Source: an uncultured Pelagibacteraceae bacterium (GTDB taxonomy: Bacteria > Pseudomonadota > Alphaproteobacteria > Pelagibacterales > Pelagibacteraceae). From it: a stretch of 57,284 bases of DNA. The notes beneath the pieces were generated by a model. The model worked only from the letters and a program-made list of their open reading frames with translations, was not told the DNA's origin and did no database searches. This document shows positions 1 through 8,703 of this stretch, in pieces (position 1 is the stretch's first letter; the number at the start of each line of letters is the position of its first letter). The translations under genes and the position numbers were made by a program. Location of the stretch: the NCBI GenBank assembly GCA_902533945.1, contig CACANS010000003.1:1-57284 (forward strand), written 5' to 3'.

Positions 1-1
1 T

Positions 2-826
2 GATGCCGGCGGTTCCTTAGGAGGAGCATTAGCTTTATGGTACTTGGAATTAAAAAATGAGAGAATTTCCTCTAAAGAAGATGATATGAAAGGATCATAC
101 TTAGGACCAAAATATTCAAATGAAGAAATTAAAAATAAGTTAATTCATATTGGAGCTAAATTTCATGAGTTAGATGACAGCAGTATCATCAACAAGACAT
201 CAGAAGATTTAAACGCAGGAAAAGCAATAGGATGGTTTCAAGGCAGAATGGAGTTTGGACCAAGAGCATTAGGAGGAAGATCAATTTTGGGAGACCCAAG
301 ATCTCCATTCATGCAAAAAAATTTAAATTTAAAAGTTAAATATCGTGAAAGTTTCAGGCCTTTTGCACCTTCAGTTCTTCGAGAAGATGTATCAGATTGG
401 TTTAAATTGGATATAGATAGTCCTTATATGCTTTTGGTAGCCAATATTAATAATAGTAAAAAAATTGAAATGTCAGAAAAAGATAAAAAATTATTTGGTA
501 TAGATAAATTAAACATCCAAAGATCTGAAATACCAGCAGTTACTCACGTGGATTATTCTGCAAGAATTCAAACTGTACACGAAAAAACCAATCCACTTTA
601 CTATAAATTAATTAAAAAATTTAAGGAAAAAACTAGTTGTCCTGTTATAGTAAACACATCTTTTAATGTAAGAGGTGAACCGATAGTTAATACTCCAAAA
701 GATGCATTTGAATGTTTTATGGGCACAGAATTAGATACTTTAGTTATTGGAAATTATTATTTAATTAAAAAAGAACAAAATCCATCACTAAAAAAAGACT
801 ATACTAATCAGTTTGAGCTAGATTAG
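2..826 (+). CDS. Carbamoyltransferase (NodU/CmcH family), C-terminal part, 5' end outside window
   Basis: The reading frame is open to the left edge, so this is the C-terminal part of a longer gene. The first codons read DAGGSLGGALALWY, matching the Gly-rich motif of the kinase-like domain of carbamoyltransferases. The visible part carries the C-terminal domain signature GRMEFGPRALGGRSILGDPR and a later NTSFNVRGEPIVNTP segment, both typical of this family. Members transfer a carbamoyl group from carbamoyl phosphate to hydroxyl groups of sugars or natural products. Next to methyltransferase-like genes it probably modifies a surface glycan, but the acceptor cannot be read from sequence. A TTG at 44 could be mistaken for the start; continuous homology upstream of it argues against that. 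Confidence 0.9.
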   Translation, partial: DAGGSLGGALALWYLELKNERISSKEDDMKGSYLGPKYSNEEIKNKLIHIGAKFHELDDSSIINKTSEDLNAGKAIGWFQGRMEFGPRALGGRSILGDPRSPFMQKNLNLKVKYRESFRPFAPSVLREDVSDWFKLDIDSPYMLLVANINNSKKIEMSEKDKKLFGIDKLNIQRSEIPAVTHVDYSARIQTVHEKTNPLYYKLIKKFKEKTSCPVIVNTSFNVRGEPIVNTPKDAFECFMGTELDTLVIGNYYLIKKEQNPSLKKDYTNQFELD

Positions 827-867
827 TATAAAATCTAAATGAAAACAGCAAATATTGAATTTTAATA

Positions 868-1068
868 ATGAAAAATAATTTAAAAAATATTTTAATTTTT
901 ATTGGTTTAATTTTAGCCTTAGTTTTTGTAAGTAAAAAATATAGTGATTATAATCTTAAAAGATCATTGTCTGCATGTATTCTATATCAGACACAAAAAT
1001 CATCTACTAAACTCAATAAAGAAGATGCCATTGAATATTGTAAAAAGGAAATTAATAAATCTAAATGA
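868..1068 (+). CDS. Small membrane-anchored protein, 66 aa, unknown function
   Basis: I do not recognise a family. The protein has a basic N-terminus (MKNNLKN), one hydrophobic segment (about residues 8-22) and a Lys-rich hydrophilic tail with two cysteines (C37, C58). This suggests a membrane-anchored protein with a small periplasmic tail that could form a disulfide. Its stop codon overlaps the next start (ATGA at 1065-1068), so it is probably translationally coupled to the methyltransferase-like gene after it. The start lies about 40 bases after the carbamoyltransferase stop, consistent with one transcript. Confidence 0.6.
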   Translation: MKNNLKNILIFIGLILALVFVSKKYSDYNLKRSLSACILYQTQKSSTKLNKEDAIEYCKKEINKSK

Positions 1069-1625
1069 ACTTTATTAATTATTACAATAACCCAAAAAAC
1101 TTTAGATTTGATTCATTTAAGTTTGCTTTAGATGAAGCATACAATAGAAATCATAAAATTTTAGTTGAGACGGGAGTATCAAGAGGTAAACAAAAACTTT
1201 TATTTTTTGTTAAAAAAAACTGGAATGATGGAATGAGTACAATGATATTTTCTGATTATGTTAAATTTGTTAATGGACATCTATATACCTGCGATATAAG
1301 CAAAAAAAATTTAGATAATGCAAAAAAATTTGTTAGTAAAAATAAAAACAATGTATCATTTATACTGGACGATAGTATTAATTTTTTAAAAAACTTTGAT
1401 AAGAAAATTGATTTTTTGTACTTAGATTCATTGGATGGATTTTATGAAAACGCTTCTAGCCATCAACTTGAAGAAATAAAATGTGCTATAGATAAATTAC
1501 ATGAAAAATCACTGGTTTTATTAGATGACAAGGAACAAAAAACCGATTTATCAATCAAATTTATGATAGAAAAAAATTTTAAAATAATAAATGAAACTAA
1601 AAATCAGGTCTTATTATCATTTTAA
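1065..1625 (+). CDS. Class I SAM-dependent methyltransferase-like protein
   Basis: A 186-aa protein with a Rossmann-type methyltransferase layout. ILVETGVSRGK near residue 33 stands in for the Gly-rich SAM-binding motif I. LYTCDISKKNLDNAKK holds the acidic residue ending strand 2, and IDFLYLDSLDGF resembles the strand-4 motif after an acidic DDSINFL segment. It begins in the ATGA overlap with the preceding small membrane gene and is followed after 14 bases by a second methyltransferase-like gene. The neighbourhood suggests modification of a surface glycan or small molecule; the substrate is unknown. Motif I lacks the usual GxGxG spacing, so the fold is an inference. Confidence 0.6.
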   Translation: MNFINYYNNPKNFRFDSFKFALDEAYNRNHKILVETGVSRGKQKLLFFVKKNWNDGMSTMIFSDYVKFVNGHLYTCDISKKNLDNAKKFVSKNKNNVSFILDDSINFLKNFDKKIDFLYLDSLDGFYENASSHQLEEIKCAIDKLHEKSLVLLDDKEQKTDLSIKFMIEKNFKIINETKNQVLLSF

Positions 1626-1639
1626 TATAGTCAATTATC

Positions 1640-2530
1640 ATGGAAGTTAAAAAATTGTTAAATAATTATGCTGAAAAAAAATATTCTCAATTTGGCGAAG
1701 ATGGAATTTTAAATGAAATTTTTAATCGCATAGATGATAGTAAATTGGATAAATGGTGTGTAGAATTCGGAGCGAAAGATGGAGTTTTTGATTCCAATAC
1801 TTATAATTTAATTAAAAATCATAATTATAGTGCTGTTCTTATTGAAGGCAGTTTTAAATATTTTAAAGAATTAGAAAAAAATTTTACATCAAAAAAAATT
1901 ATTAAAATTAATAAGTTCGTTTCATTTGATGGTATTAATAGTCTTGATAACATTCTTAATGATACTATTATACCAAAAAATTTTGATTTTTTATCTATAG
2001 ATGTAGATGGTTGTGACTATTATATATTTGAAAATTTAAATTTATTTACACCTAAAATTTTAGCAATTGAGTTTAACCATCTAATCCCTAATGAAGTTGA
2101 TTTTGTTCAAAAAAAAGATTTTAATGTTAAGCAAGGAAGTAGCGCAAAATCTATTATTAATTTAGCAAAAAATAAAAATTACCATTTGGTTGCAAATACT
2201 ATGACAAATTTATTTTTCATTCATGAAAATTATAAAAATGATATAGAAAAGGAAGATATTTTTTTAGAAACTTTAAGAGATGATAGCAATATTAAAAATT
2301 TAATTTTTACCACATATGATGGAACATTATTTACTACAAAACCTGTTGATTTAAGTTGGCATAAAATGCAAATTGAAAGTGATAAATTTCAAATTTTGCC
2401 AAAATTTCTTAGAAAGTTCCCAGGTGATTATAATATTTTCTATAGAATTTTTTTTTATATATTTAGAGAAATTAAATTTCCAGGAAGATTTATAAAAAAA
2501 ATTTTAAAAAAAAAACTATTTAAAGATTAA
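1640..2530 (+). CDS. FkbM-like SAM-dependent methyltransferase
   Basis: A 296-aa protein. It starts with KYSQFGEDGIL and continues with KWCVEFGAKDGVFDSNTYNL, a glycine/acid motif I as in FkbM-like methyltransferases. SAVLIEGSFKYFKEL (end of strand 2, acidic Glu) and DFLSIDVDGCDYYIFENL (strand 4, IDVDG) follow. These motifs are typical of methyltransferases acting on sugars or natural products. The C-terminal third is very basic and rich in Phe and Lys, ending in KKILKKKLF. It ends the + strand group and converges on the M24 gene with only 18 bases between the stops. The substrate is not predictable. Confidence 0.7.
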   Translation: MEVKKLLNNYAEKKYSQFGEDGILNEIFNRIDDSKLDKWCVEFGAKDGVFDSNTYNLIKNHNYSAVLIEGSFKYFKELEKNFTSKKIIKINKFVSFDGINSLDNILNDTIIPKNFDFLSIDVDGCDYYIFENLNLFTPKILAIEFNHLIPNEVDFVQKKDFNVKQGSSAKSIINLAKNKNYHLVANTMTNLFFIHENYKNDIEKEDIFLETLRDDSNIKNLIFTTYDGTLFTTKPVDLSWHKMQIESDKFQILPKFLRKFPGDYNIFYRIFFYIFREIKFPGRFIKKILKKKLFKD

Positions 2531-2548
2531 TAAAAAAATGAAATCAGT

Positions 2549-3700
2549 TTATATAATAACTAAATCTAATTTTTGTTTTCCTAACCTTTGATTGCCATTT
2601 TCTGTTACAAGATAAGTTTCACCTAAATTCATTGCTAATTCATTTTCTGAGTCCATAAGAATCATGTGCATAAAAAAAACGTTTCCAGGTTCTATTATGT
2701 ATGGATTGCCTGTATAAAGCATTGGCCAGTCCATCCAATTTGGAGAAAAGGTAGTTCCTAGAGAATAACCACAAGCATTCATTCTTGCTTTTTTGTAATT
2801 AAGATCATCAAATGTTTTTGCATGAATATCAAAAACTTCTCCAATTTTATTTCCTGCTTTTAATTTAATTTCACAATTCTTTAAAGCCTCAATACAAGCT
2901 TCATGCATTTTGTAATGTTTAGGATTAGCTTTACCAATTGGTATAGTTCTAAACATAGCGGAGTGATAATGTCTGTAAGTACCTGCCCATTCTATAGTTA
3001 ATTGATCTGGATTTTTTAAAATTTGTTTTTCTGCTTGATATCGGCATAAAAGGGCATTCTTACCTGAGCCAATGATAAATTCATTGGCAGGAAAATCTCC
3101 ACCTCCTTCAAATATAACTCTATTCATTTCTGCTAGTATTTTAGACTCGCTAACACCACTTTTTGCGTGTTTCCATACTTCGTCCAATGCTTTATCGGCA
3201 AGCTCTGCAGCTTTTCTTACATATACGATTTCTTCTTTTGATTTAACTACTCTTAGCTTTGTTATTAATTCTGATTTATCTTCTACTGAACAATAATTTT
3301 CTAAAGATTTATTAAGTCTTAAAGCATTTCTTCCAGTTAAACCGTAAGCATCATATTCAACACCTAATTTTTTTCCTTTGAGGTTTAATTCATCTAAAAT
3401 AGCTTTAAGGTCATCAGTTGGGTTTGATCTATCTTTATCAACCCAAATTCTTATATCTTCAATATTAGAGGTATTTTGTGCTTGTCGTAAATCTGGAGCT
3501 CGAGTTAATAAAATAATATTTCCTTTTTGATCTAAAATTAGAGTTTGAAAAAAAACGTAACCAAATGTGTCATAACCAGTCAACCAATACATAGACTCTT
3601 GCCTAAATATTAGTAAAGCATTTATATTTTGTTCTTTCATTGATTTTAAAACTTTTGATTTTCTTTCTGCAAATTCTTCGTTTGAAAAATGAAGACCCAT
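2549..3700 (-). CDS. M24 (creatinase/aminopeptidase P-like) family hydrolase with altered metal site
   Basis: A 383-aa protein with a creatinase N-terminal domain (about 1-145) and a pita-bread M24 domain (about 155-370). In aligned motifs the usual metal ligands are mostly replaced. The DxG Asp is Glu (E237 in TIEWAG), the DxTR Asp is Ala (A248 in HSAMFRT), the GHGIG His is Tyr (Y312 in CGYSLG) and the EPG-strand Glu is His or Met near 345. Only the last Glu (E361 in LGETYLVT) remains. Within M24, creatinase and ectoine-hydrolase-type enzymes (DoeA/EutD) act on C-N bonds without the dimetal centre, so such a role fits better than Xaa-Pro peptidase. It is the last gene of a five-gene operon, overlapping the M23 gene as TAATG. 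Confidence 0.75.
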   Translation of the reverse strand: MGLHFSNEEFAERKSKVLKSMKEQNINALLIFRQESMYWLTGYDTFGYVFFQTLILDQKGNIILLTRAPDLRQAQNTSNIEDIRIWVDKDRSNPTDDLKAILDELNLKGKKLGVEYDAYGLTGRNALRLNKSLENYCSVEDKSELITKLRVVKSKEEIVYVRKAAELADKALDEVWKHAKSGVSESKILAEMNRVIFEGGGDFPANEFIIGSGKNALLCRYQAEKQILKNPDQLTIEWAGTYRHYHSAMFRTIPIGKANPKHYKMHEACIEALKNCEIKLKAGNKIGEVFDIHAKTFDDLNYKKARMNACGYSLGTTFSPNWMDWPMLYTGNPYIIEPGNVFFMHMILMDSENELAMNLGETYLVTENGNQRLGKQKLDLVII

Positions 3701-4506
3701 TAATTTAAATCCAATACAGTTGCTGGATCCAATCTAGTTCCAAACCAGTTTAATCTAACGTCTAAATGGGGACCTGTAGATCTACCACTTGAACCAACTG
3801 TTCCAATAATATCTCCTTGCTTTACGATATCACCTTTTTCAACAAAGATTTCATCCAAATGCATATATAAAGTTGAAATACCATGACCATGATCAAAAAT
3901 TACAGTTGCACCTGTAAAATATAAATCATTTTCAGCCAAAGTAACAATTCCATCAGCCATTGCTTTTATGGGAGTTCCAAGGTCACCTGCAAAATCAATT
4001 CCATAATGTGGCCAGCGAGGTTTGCCATTTAATATTCTTTGACTTCCATAGACACCAGTAATTATTGCATTTTCCAATGGTAAAATGAAATTATCCTTAA
4101 AAAAATCTAAATCAGAATTTATTTCTCTTGCTATAGCTATAAGTTTATTTTCTTTTTTAATTCGTGCATAGACTTCTTCTGGTGGAGTAACTTTTTTTTC
4201 CTCTAATCCATCAATTCTTTGAATATTATATTTTCTTTTTTGAACTTTCTTAATAATTTTATTTATATTTCCATCTTTTTCAATTTGGATTACAACGTCA
4301 TATTTTCTCTCTCTATCTAATCCAAATGCAAAATATCCATCTTTAGAAACTTTGATTTTTTTCTTATCTATCAAAACAGTAGAATTAGGATCAGCTTTAC
4401 CTATTATGTAATGTCCTTGGATAAATTTACCATTAAATTCTACGGCATAAGATTTAAAAGAAATAAAAAAAATTGATAAAAAAAACTTAATTATTTTGCA
4501 GTCCAT
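3700..4506 (-). CDS. M23-family (LytM-like) periplasmic protein
   Basis: A 268-aa protein with a hydrophobic N-terminal signal-like segment (about 6-21), a linker domain and a C-terminal M23 domain (about 150-262). H167 and D171 (HYGID) match two zinc ligands, and H216 (YMHL) matches the catalytic site. The final HxH motif reads GPHLDV, so the third ligand position is Asp249. I recall this HLD form from other proteobacterial M23 proteins, but that should be checked. The family cuts peptidoglycan cross-links or activates amidases. Its start lies within the last 16 bases of the SDR gene and its stop overlaps the M24 start, so it is operon-internal. Confidence 0.85.
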   Translation of the reverse strand: MDCKIIKFFLSIFFISFKSYAVEFNGKFIQGHYIIGKADPNSTVLIDKKKIKVSKDGYFAFGLDRERKYDVVIQIEKDGNINKIIKKVQKRKYNIQRIDGLEEKKVTPPEEVYARIKKENKLIAIAREINSDLDFFKDNFILPLENAIITGVYGSQRILNGKPRWPHYGIDFAGDLGTPIKAMADGIVTLAENDLYFTGATVIFDHGHGISTLYMHLDEIFVEKGDIVKQGDIIGTVGSSGRSTGPHLDVRLNWFGTRLDPATVLDLN

Positions 4507-5258
4507 CCGCCATCTACTAATATAGAAGTTCCATGAATCATTGAAGCAGCGTCAGATGCTAAAAATACAACTGTTGATGCTATTTCTGACATTTCTGCAA
4601 ACCTTCCCAAGGGAATATTATTCAAAGTTTCTTTTCTAAATTTTTTGTTTTTTAAGAATTTTTTAGTCATTGGTGTTACAACAAAAGTAGGTGCGACTGT
4701 ATTAACTCTTATATTGTATTTTGACAAATCTACAGCCATACCTTTTGTTAATCCTTCTAAACCCCATTTGTTCATATTATAAACACTTCTTATTGGTCCT
4801 CCTACATGACCCATTTGTGAAGACATATTAATAATTGAGGCACCAATTTTTTTTCTATTTTTAAGCCTTATCATTTTTAATGCACATAATTGAGCTACAT
4901 TAAAAGCTGCAATAGTGTTTATCTTCACTAAATATTCCATATTTTTAGTTTTAACCTTTGTAAAATGTTCAGGAATATTATTCCCAGCATTATTTACTAG
5001 AATATCAATTCTTTTTTGTTGGTTAACTATTGATTTTATTTGATTATAATTAGTTATATCACAAACATAAGATTTACATTTTACTTTAAATTTTTTAATT
5101 ATTTTTGAAACCTGAATTAAATCTTTTTTTGTTCTACTAACTATTAAAAGGTTAGCACCAGCTTCAGCTAACGCAATAGCGCAAGCTCTTCCTAGACCTT
5201 TACCAGCACCAGTGACTAAAGCAATTTTATTTTTTAAATTATATTTTTTTAAATACAT
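4491..5258 (-). CDS. SDR-family NAD(P)-dependent oxidoreductase
   Basis: A 255-aa classical short-chain dehydrogenase. The TGAGKGLG dinucleotide-binding motif is at 16-23, NNAG at about 89-92, catalytic Ser at 146-147 (NMSSQMG) and the Y160-K164 pair in YNMNKWG. It ends with the usual substrate loop and a FLASDAASMIHGTSILVDGG segment. It probably oxidises a sugar alcohol, hydroxy acid or similar small substrate with NAD(P). It sits 5 bases after the TerC-family gene and overlaps the M23 gene. Together with the GMC oxidoreductase of the same operon and the divergent TRAP genes it suggests catabolism of an imported organic compound; the substrate is unknown. Confidence 0.88.
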   Translation of the reverse strand: MYLKKYNLKNKIALVTGAGKGLGRACAIALAEAGANLLIVSRTKKDLIQVSKIIKKFKVKCKSYVCDITNYNQIKSIVNQQKRIDILVNNAGNNIPEHFTKVKTKNMEYLVKINTIAAFNVAQLCALKMIRLKNRKKIGASIINMSSQMGHVGGPIRSVYNMNKWGLEGLTKGMAVDLSKYNIRVNTVAPTFVVTPMTKKFLKNKKFRKETLNNIPLGRFAEMSEIASTVVFLASDAASMIHGTSILVDGGWTAK

Positions 5259-5263
5259 ATTAC

Positions 5264-5842
5264 TTATATGAATAACTTTATATCAGTATAAATCAATTCA
5301 ATAGCAACAACTAGTATTGCAATTAAACCAAGCCATGCAATCCAACTATATTTTTTAATCCAGCCAGATATTAATGTCGCTCCGACAGCCATAATCGCAA
5401 TTGATAAAAGCAAACCAAAAACTAATAGAAAATAATGATCTTTAGCTGCTCCAGCTACACCTAAAACATTATCTAAACTCATCGTAAAATCTGCAACTAA
5501 AACAGTGCTTATAGCTTTAAAAAAACTAGAATTATCGACTTTTACATTTTGATGTTCATCTGATTGTTTTTTAATAACATCTACATAAAGTTTATAAACT
5601 ATATAAAGTAATGCTAATCCACCAACTAATCTTAATCCTTTGATTTGTAATAGATAGGCAGTTAATAAAGTAAGTATTATTCTTAAAACAATTGCACCAC
5701 TAATACCCCAGAAAATAATTTTTTTTCTTTGTTCAGCAGGAAATTGTGAGGCAACCATTCCTATAATAATCGCATTATCACCTGCTAAAACTAAATCTAT
5801 TAAAACTATTTGGATAAATATTACGATTTGTTCGGATAACAT
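5264..5842 (-). CDS. TerC/YjbE-family integral membrane protein
   Basis: A 192-aa polytopic membrane protein with about six hydrophobic segments. It has the family's two acidic membrane motifs, VLAGDNAIIIG near residue 20 and FTMSLDNVLGVAGAA near residue 120. TerC/YjbE-type proteins are linked to metal (Mn) export or metal loading of exported proteins; that role is family knowledge. Its start overlaps the stop of the GMC oxidoreductase by one base (TAATG) and it precedes the SDR gene by 5 bases, so it is in the same operon. Why a metal-linked transporter sits among oxidoreductases is not clear. Confidence 0.85.
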   Translation of the reverse strand: MLSEQIVIFIQIVLIDLVLAGDNAIIIGMVASQFPAEQRKKIIFWGISGAIVLRIILTLLTAYLLQIKGLRLVGGLALLYIVYKLYVDVIKKQSDEHQNVKVDNSSFFKAISTVLVADFTMSLDNVLGVAGAAKDHYFLLVFGLLLSIAIMAVGATLISGWIKKYSWIAWLGLIAILVVAIELIYTDIKLFI

Positions 5843-7452
5843 TACCCGTTCAATATCATATCAGCACCCTTTTCAGCAATCATAATTGTGGGAGCATTAG
5901 TATTGCCAGAAGTAATGTTAGGCATGATTGATGCATCGATTACTCTTAAGTTTTGAATTCCCCTTACTCTTAAAGAATCATCAACAACAGCCATATCATC
6001 ATTTCCCATTTTACAAGTTCCAACAGGATGGAAAATTGTTTGAGTAAAATCTGCACCTGCCTTAACTAACTCTTCATCATCTGTAATATGAACTCCTGGC
6101 CTATATTCTTCAGGTTCATATTTTTTAAATGTTTCAGTTTCTAACATTATTTTTCTAACTATTTTTAATCCTTGAGCTGCAACTTTCCTATCTTCGTCAG
6201 TGGATAAATAATTCATTTTGATTTTAGGATAAATTCTAGAGTCATTACTCACTATATTTATTTCACCTCTGCTTGTAGGCCTTACATTTGCAACTGTTGG
6301 AGTAATACCTTCAAAATCATGCATTGGAGTTACACCTAATATGTCTGTACTAACAGGTGAAACGTGAAACTGTAAATTTGGTGTGTTTCTAGACGAATCA
6401 CTTTTTACAAAACCACATACTTGGCTAGCACCCATAGTTACAGGACCACTTTGGTTAAGAATATACTCAAGTCCCATTAAAAATCTTCCAAACAAACTTT
6501 CAACTTTTCTATTTAAAGATTTTAAATTTTTTACTTTATAAACTGGCCTAAACATTAAATGATCCTGTAAATTTTTACCAACACCCTTTAATTCATGTAT
6601 AACTTCTATTCCAAGATTTTTAAGTTTATTACTGTCCCCAATTCCAGAGACTTGTAGAATATGCGGAGAACCAATTGATCCAGCAGATAAAATTACTTCT
6701 TTTCTAGCACATACTGTATTTAGCTTATCACCAATATAATAGCTGACTCCTGTAGCTTTTTTTCCTTCAAAATTTATTTTTTGTACGTGAGCATTTACTA
6801 TAATTTTTAAATTAGATCTTTTTTTTATTGGATTTAAATAACCTTTAGCAGCACTACATCTTAATTTTAATATAGATTTATTAAAACTTGTAGTGAATTG
6901 AAAAAATCCAATTCCAAAATTATTACCTGTATTAAAATCAATTGTTTTAGGAATTCCATATTCTTCTGCAGCATTTTGAAATTCATCAAGTAATTTTAAA
7001 TTTATTTTTTTATTTGCAACGGTAATTGGTCCACTGTCATTATGAAACTCACTTTTACCTAATTCATTATTTTCTGATTTTAAAAAATAAGGCAATACAT
7101 CTTTCCAACTCCAGCCAGTATTACCTAATTGTCTCCATATATCGTAATCTTCTTTTTGACCTCTGATCCATAAAAGACCATTAATTGAAGAACTTCCGCC
7201 TAAAGTTTTACCTCTGGGATATCTTATTGATCTATTATTCATACTTTCATCTTTTTCAGTATTAAAACACCAATCAACTTTTGGATTATGCATTGTTTTA
7301 AAGTATCCTACTGGAATATGAATCCATGGATAGTTATCTTTGCCCCCAGCTTCTAAAAGCAAAACTTTATTATTTGGATTAGATGAAAGTCTGTTTGCTA
7401 AAACGCATCCTGCAGATCCAGCACCAATTATTATATAATCAAAATTTTCCAT
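5842..7452 (-). CDS. GMC-family FAD oxidoreductase (choline/alcohol dehydrogenase-like)
   Basis: A 536-aa flavoprotein with the N-terminal FAD motif GAGSAG (10-15), the GMC signature PRGKTLGGSSSINGL (about 80-94) and the second signature GSIGSPHILQVSGIG. The C-terminal active site is H475 (FHPVGTCKMG) and an Asn in SGNTNAPT (517-519). Length and motifs match choline dehydrogenase/AlkJ-type alcohol dehydrogenases, which oxidise primary alcohols and pass electrons to quinone or another acceptor. No signal peptide is seen. It is the first gene of the minus-strand operon and faces the TRAP genes across a 136-base divergent promoter region, so coordinated expression is plausible. Sequence alone does not choose between choline and another alcohol. 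Confidence 0.9.
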   Translation of the reverse strand: MENFDYIIIGAGSAGCVLANRLSSNPNNKVLLLEAGGKDNYPWIHIPVGYFKTMHNPKVDWCFNTEKDESMNNRSIRYPRGKTLGGSSSINGLLWIRGQKEDYDIWRQLGNTGWSWKDVLPYFLKSENNELGKSEFHNDSGPITVANKKINLKLLDEFQNAAEEYGIPKTIDFNTGNNFGIGFFQFTTSFNKSILKLRCSAAKGYLNPIKKRSNLKIIVNAHVQKINFEGKKATGVSYYIGDKLNTVCARKEVILSAGSIGSPHILQVSGIGDSNKLKNLGIEVIHELKGVGKNLQDHLMFRPVYKVKNLKSLNRKVESLFGRFLMGLEYILNQSGPVTMGASQVCGFVKSDSSRNTPNLQFHVSPVSTDILGVTPMHDFEGITPTVANVRPTSRGEINIVSNDSRIYPKIKMNYLSTDEDRKVAAQGLKIVRKIMLETETFKKYEPEEYRPGVHITDDEELVKAGADFTQTIFHPVGTCKMGNDDMAVVDDSLRVRGIQNLRVIDASIMPNITSGNTNAPTIMIAEKGADMILNG

Positions 7453-7588
7453 TTATAGTTGAATAGTTTTTTTAATAATTGCCATTCAACGTTTATTTAC
7501 ACTCATATTTGTTGATTGTCACTTGTATCGAATTGCTTTTTCTGGTTTGATGCGCACGTTAAATTTAACTAACAAAAAGGGAAATATA
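7453..7588. promoter_or_regulatory. Divergent promoter region with inverted repeat GTTGAAT/ATTCAAC
   Basis: This 136-base gap separates the GMC operon from the TRAP genes and must hold promoters for both directions. A perfect 7-bp inverted repeat, GTTGAAT at 7458-7464 and ATTCAAC at 7484-7490, sits beside the GMC start and could be an operator. No convincing -35/-10 pair stands out. An AGGGA at 7578-7582 lies 6 bases before the dctP ATG and is a reasonable ribosome binding site. Confidence 0.4.
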
Positions 7589-8683
7589 ATGAAAAAAATC
7601 ATTTCAATGCTTTTTGCTACTATTTTGGTTTTTGGTTTTATTACCAATGCTAATGCAGCGAAAACATTAAAGTGTCAAACTGTTATTAGTGCAAAAGCTG
7701 ATGAAGTTGTAATGTTAAAAGACTTCACAGACACAGTCACGTCTTTAACAGGTGGCTCACTTAAATTTGAAATCATGCCTGCAGGTACAGTAGTTGGAGT
7801 TAAAGAAACTTTAGATGCTGTAGATAAAGGTTTGATTGATTGTGGATTTGCTTGGACTCACTATTGGTCAGGCGATCATCCAGCGGCAATGTTATTTGGT
7901 TCACCAGTAGCAGGAGCAGGAGTAGGAATTGACAATATAGCATTCTTATCTTGGTTCCAATATGGTGGAGGAAAAGAACTATATGAACAATTATGGTCAG
8001 AAATGGGAAGAGACATAAAAGGATTTATGTTGCAGCCAGTTGGACCAGAAGCATTAGGTTGGTTTCCAAAACAAATCAAAGATATGAACGACTTTAGGAA
8101 ATATAAATTTAGAACTCCTCCTGGAATTCCAGGACAAACTTATAAAGATATCGGTATCGCATCTGTAGCTATGGGGGGTGGAGACATTCTTCCAGCTCTA
8201 CAAGCGGGAACAATTGATGCTGCTGAATGGTGTTGTCCAAAACCTGATATGGTATTTGGTTTCCAAAAAGTTCTAAAACATTATTACTTACAAGGTTTAC
8301 ACCAAGTAGTGGTTAATGCTGATTTTTACATGACAGGAAAAACATATAAAGGTTTAACTGCACATGAAAAAAAATCACTTGAAGTTGCAGCTAATGCATC
8401 TTTAGCAAAATCATTAAGCTACAGAATATATGAAAACGGTAAAGCTCTTGCTGAGCTAACAACTAAGCATGGTGTTATATTAGAAGATACTCCTTCTGAT
8501 TACTTTACTGAATATATGGCAGCAGCTAAAGCTACTTTAAATAAAAATGCAGCTAAAAATGCATTTTTCAAAAAAGTTTGGGATTCTCAAAAAGCTTTTG
8601 CTGATATAGCTGTTCCATTCTGGAGTGGTGCTCAAATGTCTAATGCTAAGCTAGGAATGGCTCACGCAGCAACATTGAAGTAG
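7589..8683 (+). CDS. dctP: TRAP transporter substrate-binding protein (DctP/TakP-like)
   Basis: A 364-aa periplasmic binding protein. I place the start at the ATG at 7589 because it gives a clean signal peptide (MKKIISMLFATILVFGF..., cleavage after ANA) and has AGGGA upstream; an in-frame TTG at 7523 adds 22 unlikely residues. Family motifs include KFRTPPGIPGQ, with the conserved Arg that usually contacts a substrate carboxylate, and GTIDAAEWCCPKPDMVFG. The AEW block and the following helix resemble the TakP/2-oxoacid and related organic-acid branch; the ligand itself is not determined. A strong terminator follows at once, so the binding protein is probably made in excess over the membrane subunits. 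Confidence 0.92.
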   Translation: MKKIISMLFATILVFGFITNANAAKTLKCQTVISAKADEVVMLKDFTDTVTSLTGGSLKFEIMPAGTVVGVKETLDAVDKGLIDCGFAWTHYWSGDHPAAMLFGSPVAGAGVGIDNIAFLSWFQYGGGKELYEQLWSEMGRDIKGFMLQPVGPEALGWFPKQIKDMNDFRKYKFRTPPGIPGQTYKDIGIASVAMGGGDILPALQAGTIDAAEWCCPKPDMVFGFQKVLKHYYLQGLHQVVVNADFYMTGKTYKGLTAHEKKSLEVAANASLAKSLSYRIYENGKALAELTTKHGVILEDTPSDYFTEYMAAAKATLNKNAAKNAFFKKVWDSQKAFADIAVPFWSGAQMSNAKLGMAHAATLK

Positions 8684-8703
8684 TAATTAGATAAAAAATA
8701 TAT

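Noticed and set aside
7523..7588. Longer dctP start at TTG 7523
   Set aside because: It adds 22 residues before a standard signal peptide, while the ATG at 7589 has AGGGA at the right distance.
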